A stretch of 64,000 bases of DNA from Oceanospirillum sp047518265. Lineage in GTDB: Bacteria; Pseudomonadota; Gammaproteobacteria; Pseudomonadales; Halomonadaceae. Below the pieces are notes generated by a model. The model saw only the letters and a program-made list of their open reading frames with translations, did no database searches and was not told the DNA's origin. Numbering within the stretch: position 1 is the first letter of the stretch; every line of letters begins with the position of its first letter. Shown here piece by piece: positions 46,336-54,879 of this stretch. The position numbers and the translations under genes are program-made. The stretch lies in the NCBI GenBank assembly GCA_047518265.1, contig JAKZRG010000005.1, positions 151,002-215,001 of the forward strand. Direction: 5' to 3'.

Positions 46336-46719
46336 ATGATCACTGCTGTTAAAACTGATTTGTATAACTCACTGGCCCCATTGGAATGGGCGACCATTGG
46401 TAACAATATGCTGTTTACCGCCCAGATTCCTACCGATGCTGAAGGCAAGGTTGTTAGTGGAGGCATTGAGGCCCAAGCTCGGAAAACTATGGATAATTTA
46501 AAACATACAATCGAATCTGCTGAATTAACCATGAGTGATGTTGCACAGGTCTTGATTTATGTAACTCACCGAGATCAATTACCCGTATTTAATAAAGTCT
46601 ATGCCGAGTACTTCCAAGCTCCCTATCCAAATCGTGCTGCGATGATTGTGGCCGGATTAGCCCGTGAGGAAATGTTATGTGAGGTTGTAGCTTACGCTGC
46701 ACTTCCTGAAAAAGGGTAA
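46336..46719 (+). CDS. RidA (YjgF/YER057c/UK114) family imine deaminase
   Basis: 127 residues with RidA hallmarks: N-terminal YNSLAPLEWATIGNNMLFTAQIP, PNRAAMIV with the catalytic Arg and CEVVAYA with the Glu. It hydrolyses reactive enamine or imine products. It lies 98 bases after the FAD oxidase, which may be the source of its substrate. Confidence 0.88.
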   Translation: MITAVKTDLYNSLAPLEWATIGNNMLFTAQIPTDAEGKVVSGGIEAQARKTMDNLKHTIESAELTMSDVAQVLIYVTHRDQLPVFNKVYAEYFQAPYPNRAAMIVAGLAREEMLCEVVAYAALPEKG

Positions 46720-46824
46720 GCCTTAAGATACTCCATTGTTATTTGATCCATATTTCATCATCAGACTTAGTTTGAAGTTTAGCTAATCTTAATTAAAAGA
46801 GAAGGTAGGCCTTACAAACAGTTT

Positions 46825-46855
46825 AACGAGCTCACGTGTCTGGGCTCGTTTTTTT
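46825..46855 (+). terminator. Terminator after RidA
   Basis: AACGAGC and GCTCGTT around 12 bases, followed by a run of T. The rest of the 300-base gap up to the GcvR-like gene shows nothing else. Confidence 0.8.
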
Positions 46856-47020
46856 AATTTTATACACAGTTAAATAATAATATTTCGATATTATCTGGTT
46901 ATTAACCAGAGACAATAGCGATGTTCTATAGAGCGCTTTTTTAAGTGCTTCTTTATCCAAGATATATCAAAGGTTGATATTCCATCTGGTTTTTAGCTGT
47001 CACTCCCCTGGAGGCTTATT

Positions 47021-47641
47021 ATGTTGCATTGGTTATTAACCGTTGTTGGTGAAGACCAACCGGAATTACAACAAAAATTTTGTGGCACGATTGGATTGAT
47101 GGAAGGCATTTTTTTAGACAGTCAGCAAACGGTGATGGCTGGAAATGTTATGGCGATGTATCGGATCTGTCTGCCTCGGAATCACCTGAGCTTTGCCCGT
47201 AAAATGTTTGATGAATTTGAAGAAAAGGGCTTGGATATTTCCATTAAGACGTTACCGGCCGAATCTTTGCAAGAGAGGCCCTGTTTGACATTGAACTTAA
47301 GGGGTCAATATCGATTCAGCATCGACCATGATATTCGCATGATATTGGAGAGTCATGGGGCGGTGATTGAGCACTTGAATCAATCTTATTTAGGACAGAT
47401 AGAAGAGGGAGAATATCCTTTTAGTGCAAGGATTCGAGCACAAATAACACGGCCGATATCCAAGGCTAACTTGTTGCGGGCACTGTACCGCTTAGCACCA
47501 AGATTAATTATTGATCTTAATATTATTGGTGTGAATGGTGAACAGGAACCGTTCGATCAACAGGAGCTATTGAACGAACATCAACAACCGGAACAAGAAC
47601 TCATTCAATCATTAGCAATGAGCTCACTCTTAGAGCATTAG
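47021..47641 (+). CDS. GcvR-like ACT-domain regulatory protein, copy 2
   Basis: 206 residues, nearly identical to the protein at 31314 from residue 1 to about 170, including long stretches of identical DNA and the same ribosome-site leader; only the Glu/Gln-rich tail differs. The opening LLTVVGEDQPELQQKFCG is ACT-like. It follows the oxidase-RidA pair as copy 1 follows TRAP cassette 1. The function (glycine-cleavage regulation by analogy with GcvR) is inferred. Confidence 0.7.
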   Translation: MLHWLLTVVGEDQPELQQKFCGTIGLMEGIFLDSQQTVMAGNVMAMYRICLPRNHLSFARKMFDEFEEKGLDISIKTLPAESLQERPCLTLNLRGQYRFSIDHDIRMILESHGAVIEHLNQSYLGQIEEGEYPFSARIRAQITRPISKANLLRALYRLAPRLIIDLNIIGVNGEQEPFDQQELLNEHQQPEQELIQSLAMSSLLEH

Positions 47642-47741
47642 AGGGTTTATTTACAAGAGTATTCGCCAGTGGCCTCAGGGCCATCGCATTTGGAGACAGT
47701 AATTGCAGCTCTGGATGATGTTTCTTATATTCTATATTCGA

Positions 47742-48016
47742 AGTGAGGCTTATGTAGGTTGGGTAGAGTGGCAGTAAGATGCTGATAAATAAGGATAATG
47801 CTGCCCCGCGAAACCCAACACTGAATCTCTCCGCTTCCTGGAAAACTATCGTGATCGCATTAACATCATCCGCAGGGACTTACATATATGAAGGGGAGAG
47901 ATAAGCAGGCTTGTATCGGGTGTACGGCAATCTGACGTTGGGTTTCTCGGTTAAAAGTTTATATCTATCAATAAGTTATAGTGTACCGCTCTACGCCAAC
48001 CTACATAAGTCTCACT
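47742..48016. mobile_element. MITE-like element with terminal inverted repeats
   Basis: About 275 bases bounded by 27/28-base inverted repeats sharing CTTATGTAGGTTGG, differing by one mismatch and one inserted base. Inside lies a second imperfect inverted pair, CGAAACCCAACACTGA and ACGTTGGGTTTCTCGG. There is no transposase frame. It fills most of the gap between two convergent genes. A target duplication is not obvious. Confidence 0.65.
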
Positions 48017-48094
48017 CTGTATCATTTTTTGAGCCTAAGCGACGATAGTCGTTTAAAAAGAAAAATAGCCAAATGCGATAGCCCTGTCAGTGGC

Positions 48095-49009
48095 CTAAAG
48101 GGTAGTAATAAAGCGATTACCTGAAGCAATCTTAAGTGATGCGGGGTAATCCTGGCTTTGTTTCAGGCCTCGACGTAGAAAGTCTAATAGGAGCGCAGCA
48201 GCAGGTGAGAGCGTGTTTTCCTCGTAGTTAAAACCTATGGTGACCTTACCCAATTCAGGTAGATCGTTATAGGTTTGCTCCGCCTGGAAAATTTCTGGAA
48301 TGGTATTAATCACTAAGGCACTGATGCCTAAACCTGCCTTAATAGCAGATTGAATGCCCAATAAACTGGAAGAGCAATATAGGACACGCCAAGGAATATT
48401 GGCGTCGTTCAGGGCTTCGGTAACGTGTTTTCGATAGACGCAGCCTTGTGGATACAAAACCAAGGGTATGGGTTGATTTTTATTAAGGATAAAGCCGGGG
48501 TCTGCAATCCAGGATAACGCCTCAATGATAAAATCTCCCTCTGCAAAGCCATGTTCAGGGTATTCATCCATGGTCATTACCAGATCATAAGCGCCTTTTT
48601 TATAACCATCTCTTAGATTAATACTGACATCAGAGGTGACATCCAGAGTCACATCGGGGTAGGCACGGGAAAATTGGGACAGCAAAACCGGTAGGAAAGA
48701 CACTTCAAAATCATTGGGAGTGCCGAGTTTCACAATACCGCTGACAGCAGGTGTTGCTAGTCGAGAAACCACCGCATCGTTCATTTCCAGAATCTTACGG
48801 GCCGAGCTATACAGGATTTCCCCCTCTTCTGTTAAACGCAAGCCACTGGCTCGATCAAATAGTGTGATATCCAGTAACTCTTCCAGACGTTTAACCTGAA
48901 GACTAACGGCCGGTTGAGAGCGGCCCAAAAGCTCACCGGCTTGAGTAAAACCACCCAGATCATGAATAGTGGTAAAGGTACGGAGCAGATCCATAGGGAG
49001 GTTTTTCAT
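48095..49009 (-). CDS. LysR-family transcriptional regulator
   Basis: 304 residues with the LysR winged helix at the N-terminus (FTQAGELLGRSQPAVSLQVKRLEELLDITLFDR) and a substrate-binding domain from about 90. Its targets are not clear: the divergent neighbour is a lipoprotein hydrolase 360 bases away. Start at the first ATG fits the family length. Confidence 0.92.
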   Translation of the reverse strand: MKNLPMDLLRTFTTIHDLGGFTQAGELLGRSQPAVSLQVKRLEELLDITLFDRASGLRLTEEGEILYSSARKILEMNDAVVSRLATPAVSGIVKLGTPNDFEVSFLPVLLSQFSRAYPDVTLDVTSDVSINLRDGYKKGAYDLVMTMDEYPEHGFAEGDFIIEALSWIADPGFILNKNQPIPLVLYPQGCVYRKHVTEALNDANIPWRVLYCSSSLLGIQSAIKAGLGISALVINTIPEIFQAEQTYNDLPELGKVTIGFNYEENTLSPAAALLLDFLRRGLKQSQDYPASLKIASGNRFITTL

Positions 49010-49259
49010 AGCAACAGACCCGTGTTTTTATTGTTGTGTTGGAAAAAGAGTTAATCTGATTCTAAAGCATAAGTATTGCAAATGAAGTGATAAAAACCAT
49101 TTTAAATACAAATAATTTTAGGTTGAGACTGATGATAGGAAATGTCGCAAATATCATTGTAAGGGACGCTACTGTGTACGCTTTCCGTGATAGAAGTTTT
49201 TATTATAGAGATCCTGCACTGTTTGGGATAACAGGTGCGTTCCCTTGTCTGATGGACAA

Positions 49260-49295
49260 CCCCTTATACGTGCTGCATGTATAAGGGGCTTTTTT
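49260..49295 (+). terminator. Strong terminator in a gap, possible small RNA end
   Basis: CCCCTTATAC and GTATAAGGGG around nine bases, then CTTTTTT. It faces right but no convincing gene precedes it in the 49010-49260 gap: a 65-codon frame at 49087 ends inside the stem and has no family features. A small RNA of 100-200 bases could end here. Confidence 0.7.
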
Positions 49296-49368
49296 ATCTT
49301 TACCTTTTCTTCACCTTCCGTTTGCTATAAAAGGAGATTACTCACCATTCGAATGAAATATCCTCCTT

Positions 49369-50691
49369 ATGAAGAGACTATTCGCTCCAGCTAAAAGTAT
49401 TGCTCTGCCATTTAAAGTCCTTCTGGTTTTGCTGACGATCACCGTGCTGATTAATTGCACTCAAGTGCCGAAGCATCCTCTGTATGAGCAATCCAATGGC
49501 CGATATACAGGAACTGGCTTTAATTCATTTGAGGCGTATCAGAGTGCGACACGAAGTTGGTTGGAGAATAATCGTATTATTATCGGGCAGGATAAAGACG
49601 CTGAAATAGAGATGAATATGCCATTTTCTATTGAACCAGCTCCTTCTTTAATTCAGAAGAACTTAGTTCAAGATAATGCGGTTAGAAGTAGTACGGTGAC
49701 AGAAAGTACGGTTGAAGAGCGAGCCGTTGAAGATAGTACCGTTAAAGAGAGAACCGGCGAAGAAAAGAGCAAAGGTATTATTCTCGTTCATGGTTTAGGC
49801 GACTCTCCTTGGTCATTTCGAGATTTGGCTCAGGAGTTTGCGAATAAAGGCTATCTCGTGCGTACCCTTCTACTCGCAGGCCACGGTACACGACCAGCAG
49901 ATATGTTGTCCGTTGATGATAGTGAATGGGTCAACCTAGTCCGTGAACAGGTGGCTATTCTGAAAATCGATGTGGATGAGGTATCCCTTGGTGGCTTTTC
50001 AACAGGGGCGAACCTTGTAACATCCTATGCCCTAAATGATCCTGAGATCCAAAGTCTTTTTTTATTCTCCCCGGCGTTTCAATCGGATAGCAAGTATGAT
50101 TTTCTAACCCCTGTTGCAGCGGCGCTTAAGGATTGGATTTTTACTCCTTCCCCCTCAGAGATCGATAACCAAGTACGTTATAGCACGGTTCCTTTAAATG
50201 CCTTTGCGCAATATTATCGGACCAGTGCCAGTGTTCAGGAATTGCTAGGGAGTAAGACCTTTAATCGTCCTGTTTTTATTGCCACGAGTGAAGCGGATAG
50301 TGTGGTTAATGTGCAAGAAACGGTTGCACTATTTGAGCAGCGTTTTACCCACCCTGCCAGTCGTCTTGCTTGGTTTGGCTCTGATCTAAAAGCACAGGAC
50401 TCACGTATTGAAATTTATCCCGGCAGGGTTCCGGAATTTAATATCAGCAATTTCTCTCATATGGGTATCTTGTTTGCGCCAACAAATAGCTATTACGGCC
50501 AGGGTAGCCCTTATCGTATGTGTCGTAATGGGCAAACAGACATTCAACAGGCTCAGTGTGAACAGGGGGCTGTTGTCTGGTATTCCGCATGGGGATATCA
50601 GGAAGAGGATAAAGCCCATGCTCGTCTGACGTTCAATCCTTATTTTGAGCAAATGATGGAACAGATTGAGCAAGTGATTTTGGCTAATTAG
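49369..50691 (+). CDS. Lipoprotein alpha/beta hydrolase
   Basis: 440 residues. Signal peptide with lipobox LINC, Cys at about residue 30, so it should be lipid-anchored. After a Ser/Thr/Val/Glu-rich linker (about 100-135), the hydrolase begins with VHGLGDSPWSF; the nucleophile Ser lies in GFSTGAN and the catalytic His probably in NFSHMG. Resembles monoacylglycerol-lipase or esterase-type enzymes. Acts in the envelope on lipids or esters; substrate unknown. ATG 49369 is chosen for the signal peptide. Confidence 0.85.
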   Translation: MKRLFAPAKSIALPFKVLLVLLTITVLINCTQVPKHPLYEQSNGRYTGTGFNSFEAYQSATRSWLENNRIIIGQDKDAEIEMNMPFSIEPAPSLIQKNLVQDNAVRSSTVTESTVEERAVEDSTVKERTGEEKSKGIILVHGLGDSPWSFRDLAQEFANKGYLVRTLLLAGHGTRPADMLSVDDSEWVNLVREQVAILKIDVDEVSLGGFSTGANLVTSYALNDPEIQSLFLFSPAFQSDSKYDFLTPVAAALKDWIFTPSPSEIDNQVRYSTVPLNAFAQYYRTSASVQELLGSKTFNRPVFIATSEADSVVNVQETVALFEQRFTHPASRLAWFGSDLKAQDSRIEIYPGRVPEFNISNFSHMGILFAPTNSYYGQGSPYRMCRNGQTDIQQAQCEQGAVVWYSAWGYQEEDKAHARLTFNPYFEQMMEQIEQVILAN

Positions 50692-50843
50692 GCTTATAGC
50701 ACTGGAAGAGATGGTGTCTTAGTTTAGAGAAATGGTATCGGATTTGATGGGAGAAGCGGGCCATGACCCGCTTAAGGTATTCTGGGTTTAGCTTTTTTAA
50801 GTTTTAGGAAGCTCCATTGGTGTGCTTGGCGCCTGTCACTTGT

Positions 50844-52466
50844 CTAAAGCTTAAAATGACTGATCTGTTTTTGCAGATTTGAAGATAATTCCACCAGCTG
50901 ATCATTGGCTGTCGCCAGTGAACTTATCTGCTCAGCGGTTTTTTCAGCCGACATTTTAATGGTAGTTATATTGCCCTCAATCTCTGATGTGACTGCCGTT
51001 TGTTCCTCCGCAGCCGTGGCTATCTGGCTATTCATCTGGCTAATGGTTTCTACGGTCGAGGCGATGTTTTCTAAAACCTCTCCGGCTTGGTTGGCCTGTT
51101 CAACACTGGATTGCGCTTGAGATTGACTGGAGTTCATTACTTTTACTGCTTGATGGGCGCCTTCCTGTAACTGCCCTATCATTTTCTGGATCTGTTCCGT
51201 GGCTTCTTGGGTTCTTTGGGCTAGAGAGCGTACTTCATCGGCAACAACGGCAAAGCCCCGGCCCTGTTCTCCAGCTCTGGCTGCTTCAATGGCTGCATTT
51301 AATGCCAGTAAATTGGTTTGTTCCGCTACTCCTTGGATAACATCTAATACGGAACCGACTTCGGCGCTATGTTCTTCTACCCGACCGACTACATCGCTGG
51401 CACTGGCAATTTCAGTAGCTAATTGATTAATGGCAGTCACTGAGTTTTGCACGACATTTAAGCCATTCCGGGTCAGCTCATCACCTTTATCGGCGGCCTG
51501 AGATGCTTCAGAGGAGTGATTGGCTACCTCCTGTACCGTGGCTGCCATTTCACTGACGGCGGTGGCGACTTGGGAGGTTTCAGATAATTGCTGTTGGGCT
51601 TGGAGCTCAGAGGCATCAATAATGGTTTCAAATTGCTGGGTAGAACAGCCCATCTGTTTGATAGAGTCGACTAATTGAGTGATTAGGCTTTTCAGGTCGT
51701 CGTTCATTTTTATCATGGTGCGTTGCAATTCGCCAATTTCGTCCTTGGATTGCACCTCAACGGAGTGATTCAATTTACCTTTGGCAATAAGAGAGGCAAA
51801 GCGTACGGTCTTTTGAACGGGCAGTACGACACTTTTGGCCAGCATCCAGGCCAGAATAATACTAAACACAACAGCGCCTAGAATAATAATGGTGATCTGC
51901 CAAACGAGACGATCAAAGGCGTTCTCGGCGTTACCAATAAACTCTTTGGCTTTATTAAAGGCAAAGTTGCTGAGATAACCCACGGCATCTAGCATTTTTT
52001 TCACATGAGCTGCGCCTTTTTGTTTCGTGATTTGTCCCGCCTCTTTTCGTTTACCCTGCTGCGTTAAGGTGATAATTTCTCCGCGAATACTGGCCCAGTT
52101 ACGAAATAGAGATTCGGCCTCTTTCACACGGGTTTTATCCCCTAAAAAACGCTGATCAACCAGTTTAAATTCAGTGAAAACACCTTTTTCATAGCCTGCA
52201 ACGATATCGATAAATTTTTGCATTTGCTGGGCATCTTTAGATAAAACAACGTCTTTCATTCCTCTATGCATGGCGATGATATCCCGCTCAATTTTCAGCA
52301 TAGAGGTACTGACGGTAAAAGGGTGCTTGTAGAGCTTTTGGGTTAAACCATACATCTTTTCGGTGCCTAAAAAACCACTAATACCTACCGTAATGAGCAA
52401 TAGGAGCAGCAAACCAAAGCACAGAGCCATGCGGGTGCCTATTTTCATGGATAATAAAAACTTCAT
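50844..52466 (-). CDS. Methyl-accepting chemotaxis protein
   Basis: 540 residues from ATG 52466 (GGAGATAT upstream; the longer frame to 52553 lacks support). Membrane segment about 10-30, four-helix periplasmic domain, second segment about 190-210, HAMP, and signalling domain with EQTNLLALNAAIEAARAGEQG. Single gene. Confidence 0.93.
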   Translation of the reverse strand: MKFLLSMKIGTRMALCFGLLLLLLITVGISGFLGTEKMYGLTQKLYKHPFTVSTSMLKIERDIIAMHRGMKDVVLSKDAQQMQKFIDIVAGYEKGVFTEFKLVDQRFLGDKTRVKEAESLFRNWASIRGEIITLTQQGKRKEAGQITKQKGAAHVKKMLDAVGYLSNFAFNKAKEFIGNAENAFDRLVWQITIIILGAVVFSIILAWMLAKSVVLPVQKTVRFASLIAKGKLNHSVEVQSKDEIGELQRTMIKMNDDLKSLITQLVDSIKQMGCSTQQFETIIDASELQAQQQLSETSQVATAVSEMAATVQEVANHSSEASQAADKGDELTRNGLNVVQNSVTAINQLATEIASASDVVGRVEEHSAEVGSVLDVIQGVAEQTNLLALNAAIEAARAGEQGRGFAVVADEVRSLAQRTQEATEQIQKMIGQLQEGAHQAVKVMNSSQSQAQSSVEQANQAGEVLENIASTVETISQMNSQIATAAEEQTAVTSEIEGNITTIKMSAEKTAEQISSLATANDQLVELSSNLQKQISHFKL

Positions 52467-52746
52467 TTTATATCTCCGGTTAGAATATGTGGCGCAAGCC
52501 CACCGGTTCTTACTTTTATTGTTCTTGACTGTTAGGGAGTACAGGTGTTCCATTTCATAGAATGTAATACCTTACTAATATACTAGGGTTTATGTGAGCC
52601 TATCCCTTAGTGTTGTCCAAAAGCCCAGATATGCAATGTAAATTGCTTATTAAAAAAAGTCAGAGAATATGGCGGCGGTTTGTAGCGAAATTTTTGGTTG
52701 GCTGTTTATACTGCAAGGATTGAATGAAACGAAGAGATACGAACAG

Positions 52747-53424
52747 ATGCCAACAATACTGATTACAGGTGCCAATCGCGGTATAGGCTATGCCTTGGCC
52801 GAATCTTATGTAAAAGATGGCTGGCGAGTGCTGGCAGCTTGTCGTTCTGCTGATGCGGTTGTACCTGAAGGAGCAGAGGCTTGCGTATTGGATGTCGCTG
52901 ATCCAGCGTCTCTAACTCGTCTAAAAGAAGCTTTAGCGGATACCCCGGTTGATATCCTTTGGAATAATGCTGGGGTGTATCTGGATAAGGGCCAATCTTT
53001 ACAGGATATTTCTGATGAAGATTGGTTAAGGTCTTTTCAGGTTAATACGGTTGCACCTATTCGCATTGCCGATGCTTTAGCGGCGAATGTAGCGGCTTCA
53101 GATCATAAGGTCATGGTGTTCACCAGCTCGATTATGGCTTCTCTTACCGGAAATGGTGAGGGGGCTTATGCTTATCGTTCCTCAAAAACCGCTCTGAATA
53201 TGGCGGTACGCTGCTTAAGCAAGGATCTGTCTGAACAAAAGATTAGCTGCCTTATGCAACACCCGGGGCATGTGCGCACGGATATGGGCGGTGATGAAGG
53301 TGCTATTGATACGGCTACTAGCGTGGCAGGTATGCGTGGGGTGGTGGATCAGGTGAATCCTAATAATCAGGCTGAGTTTAACGGCCAATATTTTAACTAT
53401 GATGGTAGTCTTATTCCTTGGTAA
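52747..53424 (+). CDS. Short-chain dehydrogenase/reductase
   Basis: 225 residues from ATG 52747. TILITGANRGIGYALAE is the nucleotide motif, NNAG the structural one (WNNAGVY), and Ser, Tyr and Lys of the active site are seen in FTSSIMASL and AYAYRSSK. Resembles sniffer/CsgA-like carbonyl reductases. Upstream in-frame codons to 52669 look non-coding. Confidence 0.88.
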   Translation: MPTILITGANRGIGYALAESYVKDGWRVLAACRSADAVVPEGAEACVLDVADPASLTRLKEALADTPVDILWNNAGVYLDKGQSLQDISDEDWLRSFQVNTVAPIRIADALAANVAASDHKVMVFTSSIMASLTGNGEGAYAYRSSKTALNMAVRCLSKDLSEQKISCLMQHPGHVRTDMGGDEGAIDTATSVAGMRGVVDQVNPNNQAEFNGQYFNYDGSLIPW

Positions 53425-53463
53425 TTTAAGTATGTTATCTGTTCTTTAAATAGCAGAAACAGA

Positions 53464-53490
53464 GGGGGAATGTTGATTACACATTCCCCT
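53464..53490 (+). terminator. Terminator after the SDR gene
   Basis: AGGGGAATGT and ACATTCCCCT, ten perfect pairs with a seven-base loop, followed by a short T-rich tail, 40 bases after the stop. Confidence 0.75.
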
Positions 53491-53660
53491 TTATCAGCTC
53501 TCTTTTCTCTAATTCCATTTCTCTCTGTTTTATTTTTTTAGACCAACTGGTTCTAAATTTAGATCTCTTTTGTATCCATCCGGTTTTTTAGGCCCAAGGT
53601 ATATTTCTTTCACGATAAAGATCTGACCTCTCAGATCACAGAATTCTTGTGGAGATAACC

Positions 53661-54689
53661 ATGGCCAATAGCGCAAAAGGGCTGACTTTCCTCCCTGATA
53701 GCAGCAGAGAGTTTCTGACCGAACTTATTCCGGGTTTTTTGCTCTGTCTGGTAGTGGGGATGGCTGCAACATTTGTATCGGAACATTACGGTGGCCCTAC
53801 CATTCTTTATGCTTTGCTGATGGGCATGTCTCTTAACTATCTGTCAGAAGAAGGTCGTTGTATGGCGGGGATTCAATTCTCGGCCAAGTCTATATTGCGT
53901 ATTGGTATTGCTCTGTTAGGTGCTCGTATTACGTTTGAGCAACTGTTGGGTCTGGGCATTACCCCCATTGCGATTGTTTTAGCCGGTGTACCAGCAACGA
54001 TCATGTTTGGCGTGTTTTGTGGCCGTTGGTTAGGTTTAAGTCGCTCTCAGAGTGTTTTATCCGGTGCATCAGTAGGCATCTGTGGTGCTTCAGCGGCATT
54101 GGCCGTTTCTGCGGTGTTACCGGAAGATAAAGACTCCGAACGTAATCTGATTTTTACGGTTATCGGTGTAACCGCGCTCAGTACCGTGGCGATGATTTTA
54201 TACCCTTTAGTGGTGGCGGGACTTGGGCTAACAGATACGGAGAGTGGCATCTTCCTAGGGGCGACCATTCATGATGTGGCTCAGGTCGTTGGAGCCGGTT
54301 ATATGATCTCCAATGATGTAGGGGACGTGGCAACCTTTACTAAGCTATTGCGGGTGGCCTCGCTGGTGCCAGTAGTGGTTGTCATTACCCTGCTATTTGC
54401 TCGTAAAGGGGAGTCTCAGTCTGGTAAATCAAGCTTGCCCCTGCCTATGTTCCTGATCGCTTTTGTGGTGATTGTGGCGATTAACAGTACGGGCTATGTA
54501 CCGACAGAGATTCTGGAAGGAATGACGGAACTGTCGCGCTGGTGTCTGATTATTGCCATGGTAGGCTTGGGTATGAAAGCTTCTTTCAAAGAGCTATCCA
54601 GCATGGGCTGGAAGCCCGTTGTACTACTGGTATCTGAAACACTGTTCTTGGCTGTATTGGTGGCTATCTGGTTATTTATGGCTCGATAA
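53661..54689 (+). CDS. YeiH/UPF0324-family membrane protein, putative sulfate/sulfite exporter
   Basis: 342 residues with about ten membrane helices and the family patterns GIALLGARITFEQLLGLG, SVGICGASAALA and IHDVAQVVGAGYMIS. The family includes YeiH and exporters tied to sulfonate degradation (TauZ type). With a taurine aminotransferase-like gene 8 kb away, removal of sulfite or sulfate is a fair guess. ATG 53661 follows GTGGAG. Confidence 0.85.
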   Translation: MANSAKGLTFLPDSSREFLTELIPGFLLCLVVGMAATFVSEHYGGPTILYALLMGMSLNYLSEEGRCMAGIQFSAKSILRIGIALLGARITFEQLLGLGITPIAIVLAGVPATIMFGVFCGRWLGLSRSQSVLSGASVGICGASAALAVSAVLPEDKDSERNLIFTVIGVTALSTVAMILYPLVVAGLGLTDTESGIFLGATIHDVAQVVGAGYMISNDVGDVATFTKLLRVASLVPVVVVITLLFARKGESQSGKSSLPLPMFLIAFVVIVAINSTGYVPTEILEGMTELSRWCLIIAMVGLGMKASFKELSSMGWKPVVLLVSETLFLAVLVAIWLFMAR

Positions 54690-54747
54690 TATCAGTCCCT
54701 AGGCACTCAAAACCTCGGTATTTAAACTCTTTTACCGATAAAACAAT

Positions 54748-54793
54748 TAAGCCGATATGAGATATTGAACGTCTCACATCGGCTTATTTTTTG
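54748..54793. terminator. Terminator between convergent genes
   Basis: Fifteen-base arms TAAGCCGATATGAGA and TCTCACATCGGCTTA with one mismatch, followed by TTTTTTG. It ends the YeiH-type transcript and may serve the converging GlxD operon as well. Confidence 0.85.
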
Positions 54794-54830
54794 TCAGATA
54801 CTTTTATCGAGTGCTTTCTATCCGTTATTT

Positions 54831-54870
54831 TCTATCAAGCACTCTCTATCAAGCACTCTCTATCAAGCGC
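54831..54870. repeat. 14-base tandem repeat
   Basis: TCTATCAAGCACTC occurs twice in perfect tandem and a third time in truncated form. It abuts the stop codon of the GlxD-like gene. Confidence 0.7.
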
Positions 54871-54879
54871 TAGTAAAAA

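Noticed and set aside
49087..49284. 65-codon frame before the lipoprotein hydrolase
   Set aside because: It ends within the stem of a strong terminator and has no ribosome site or recognisable family.
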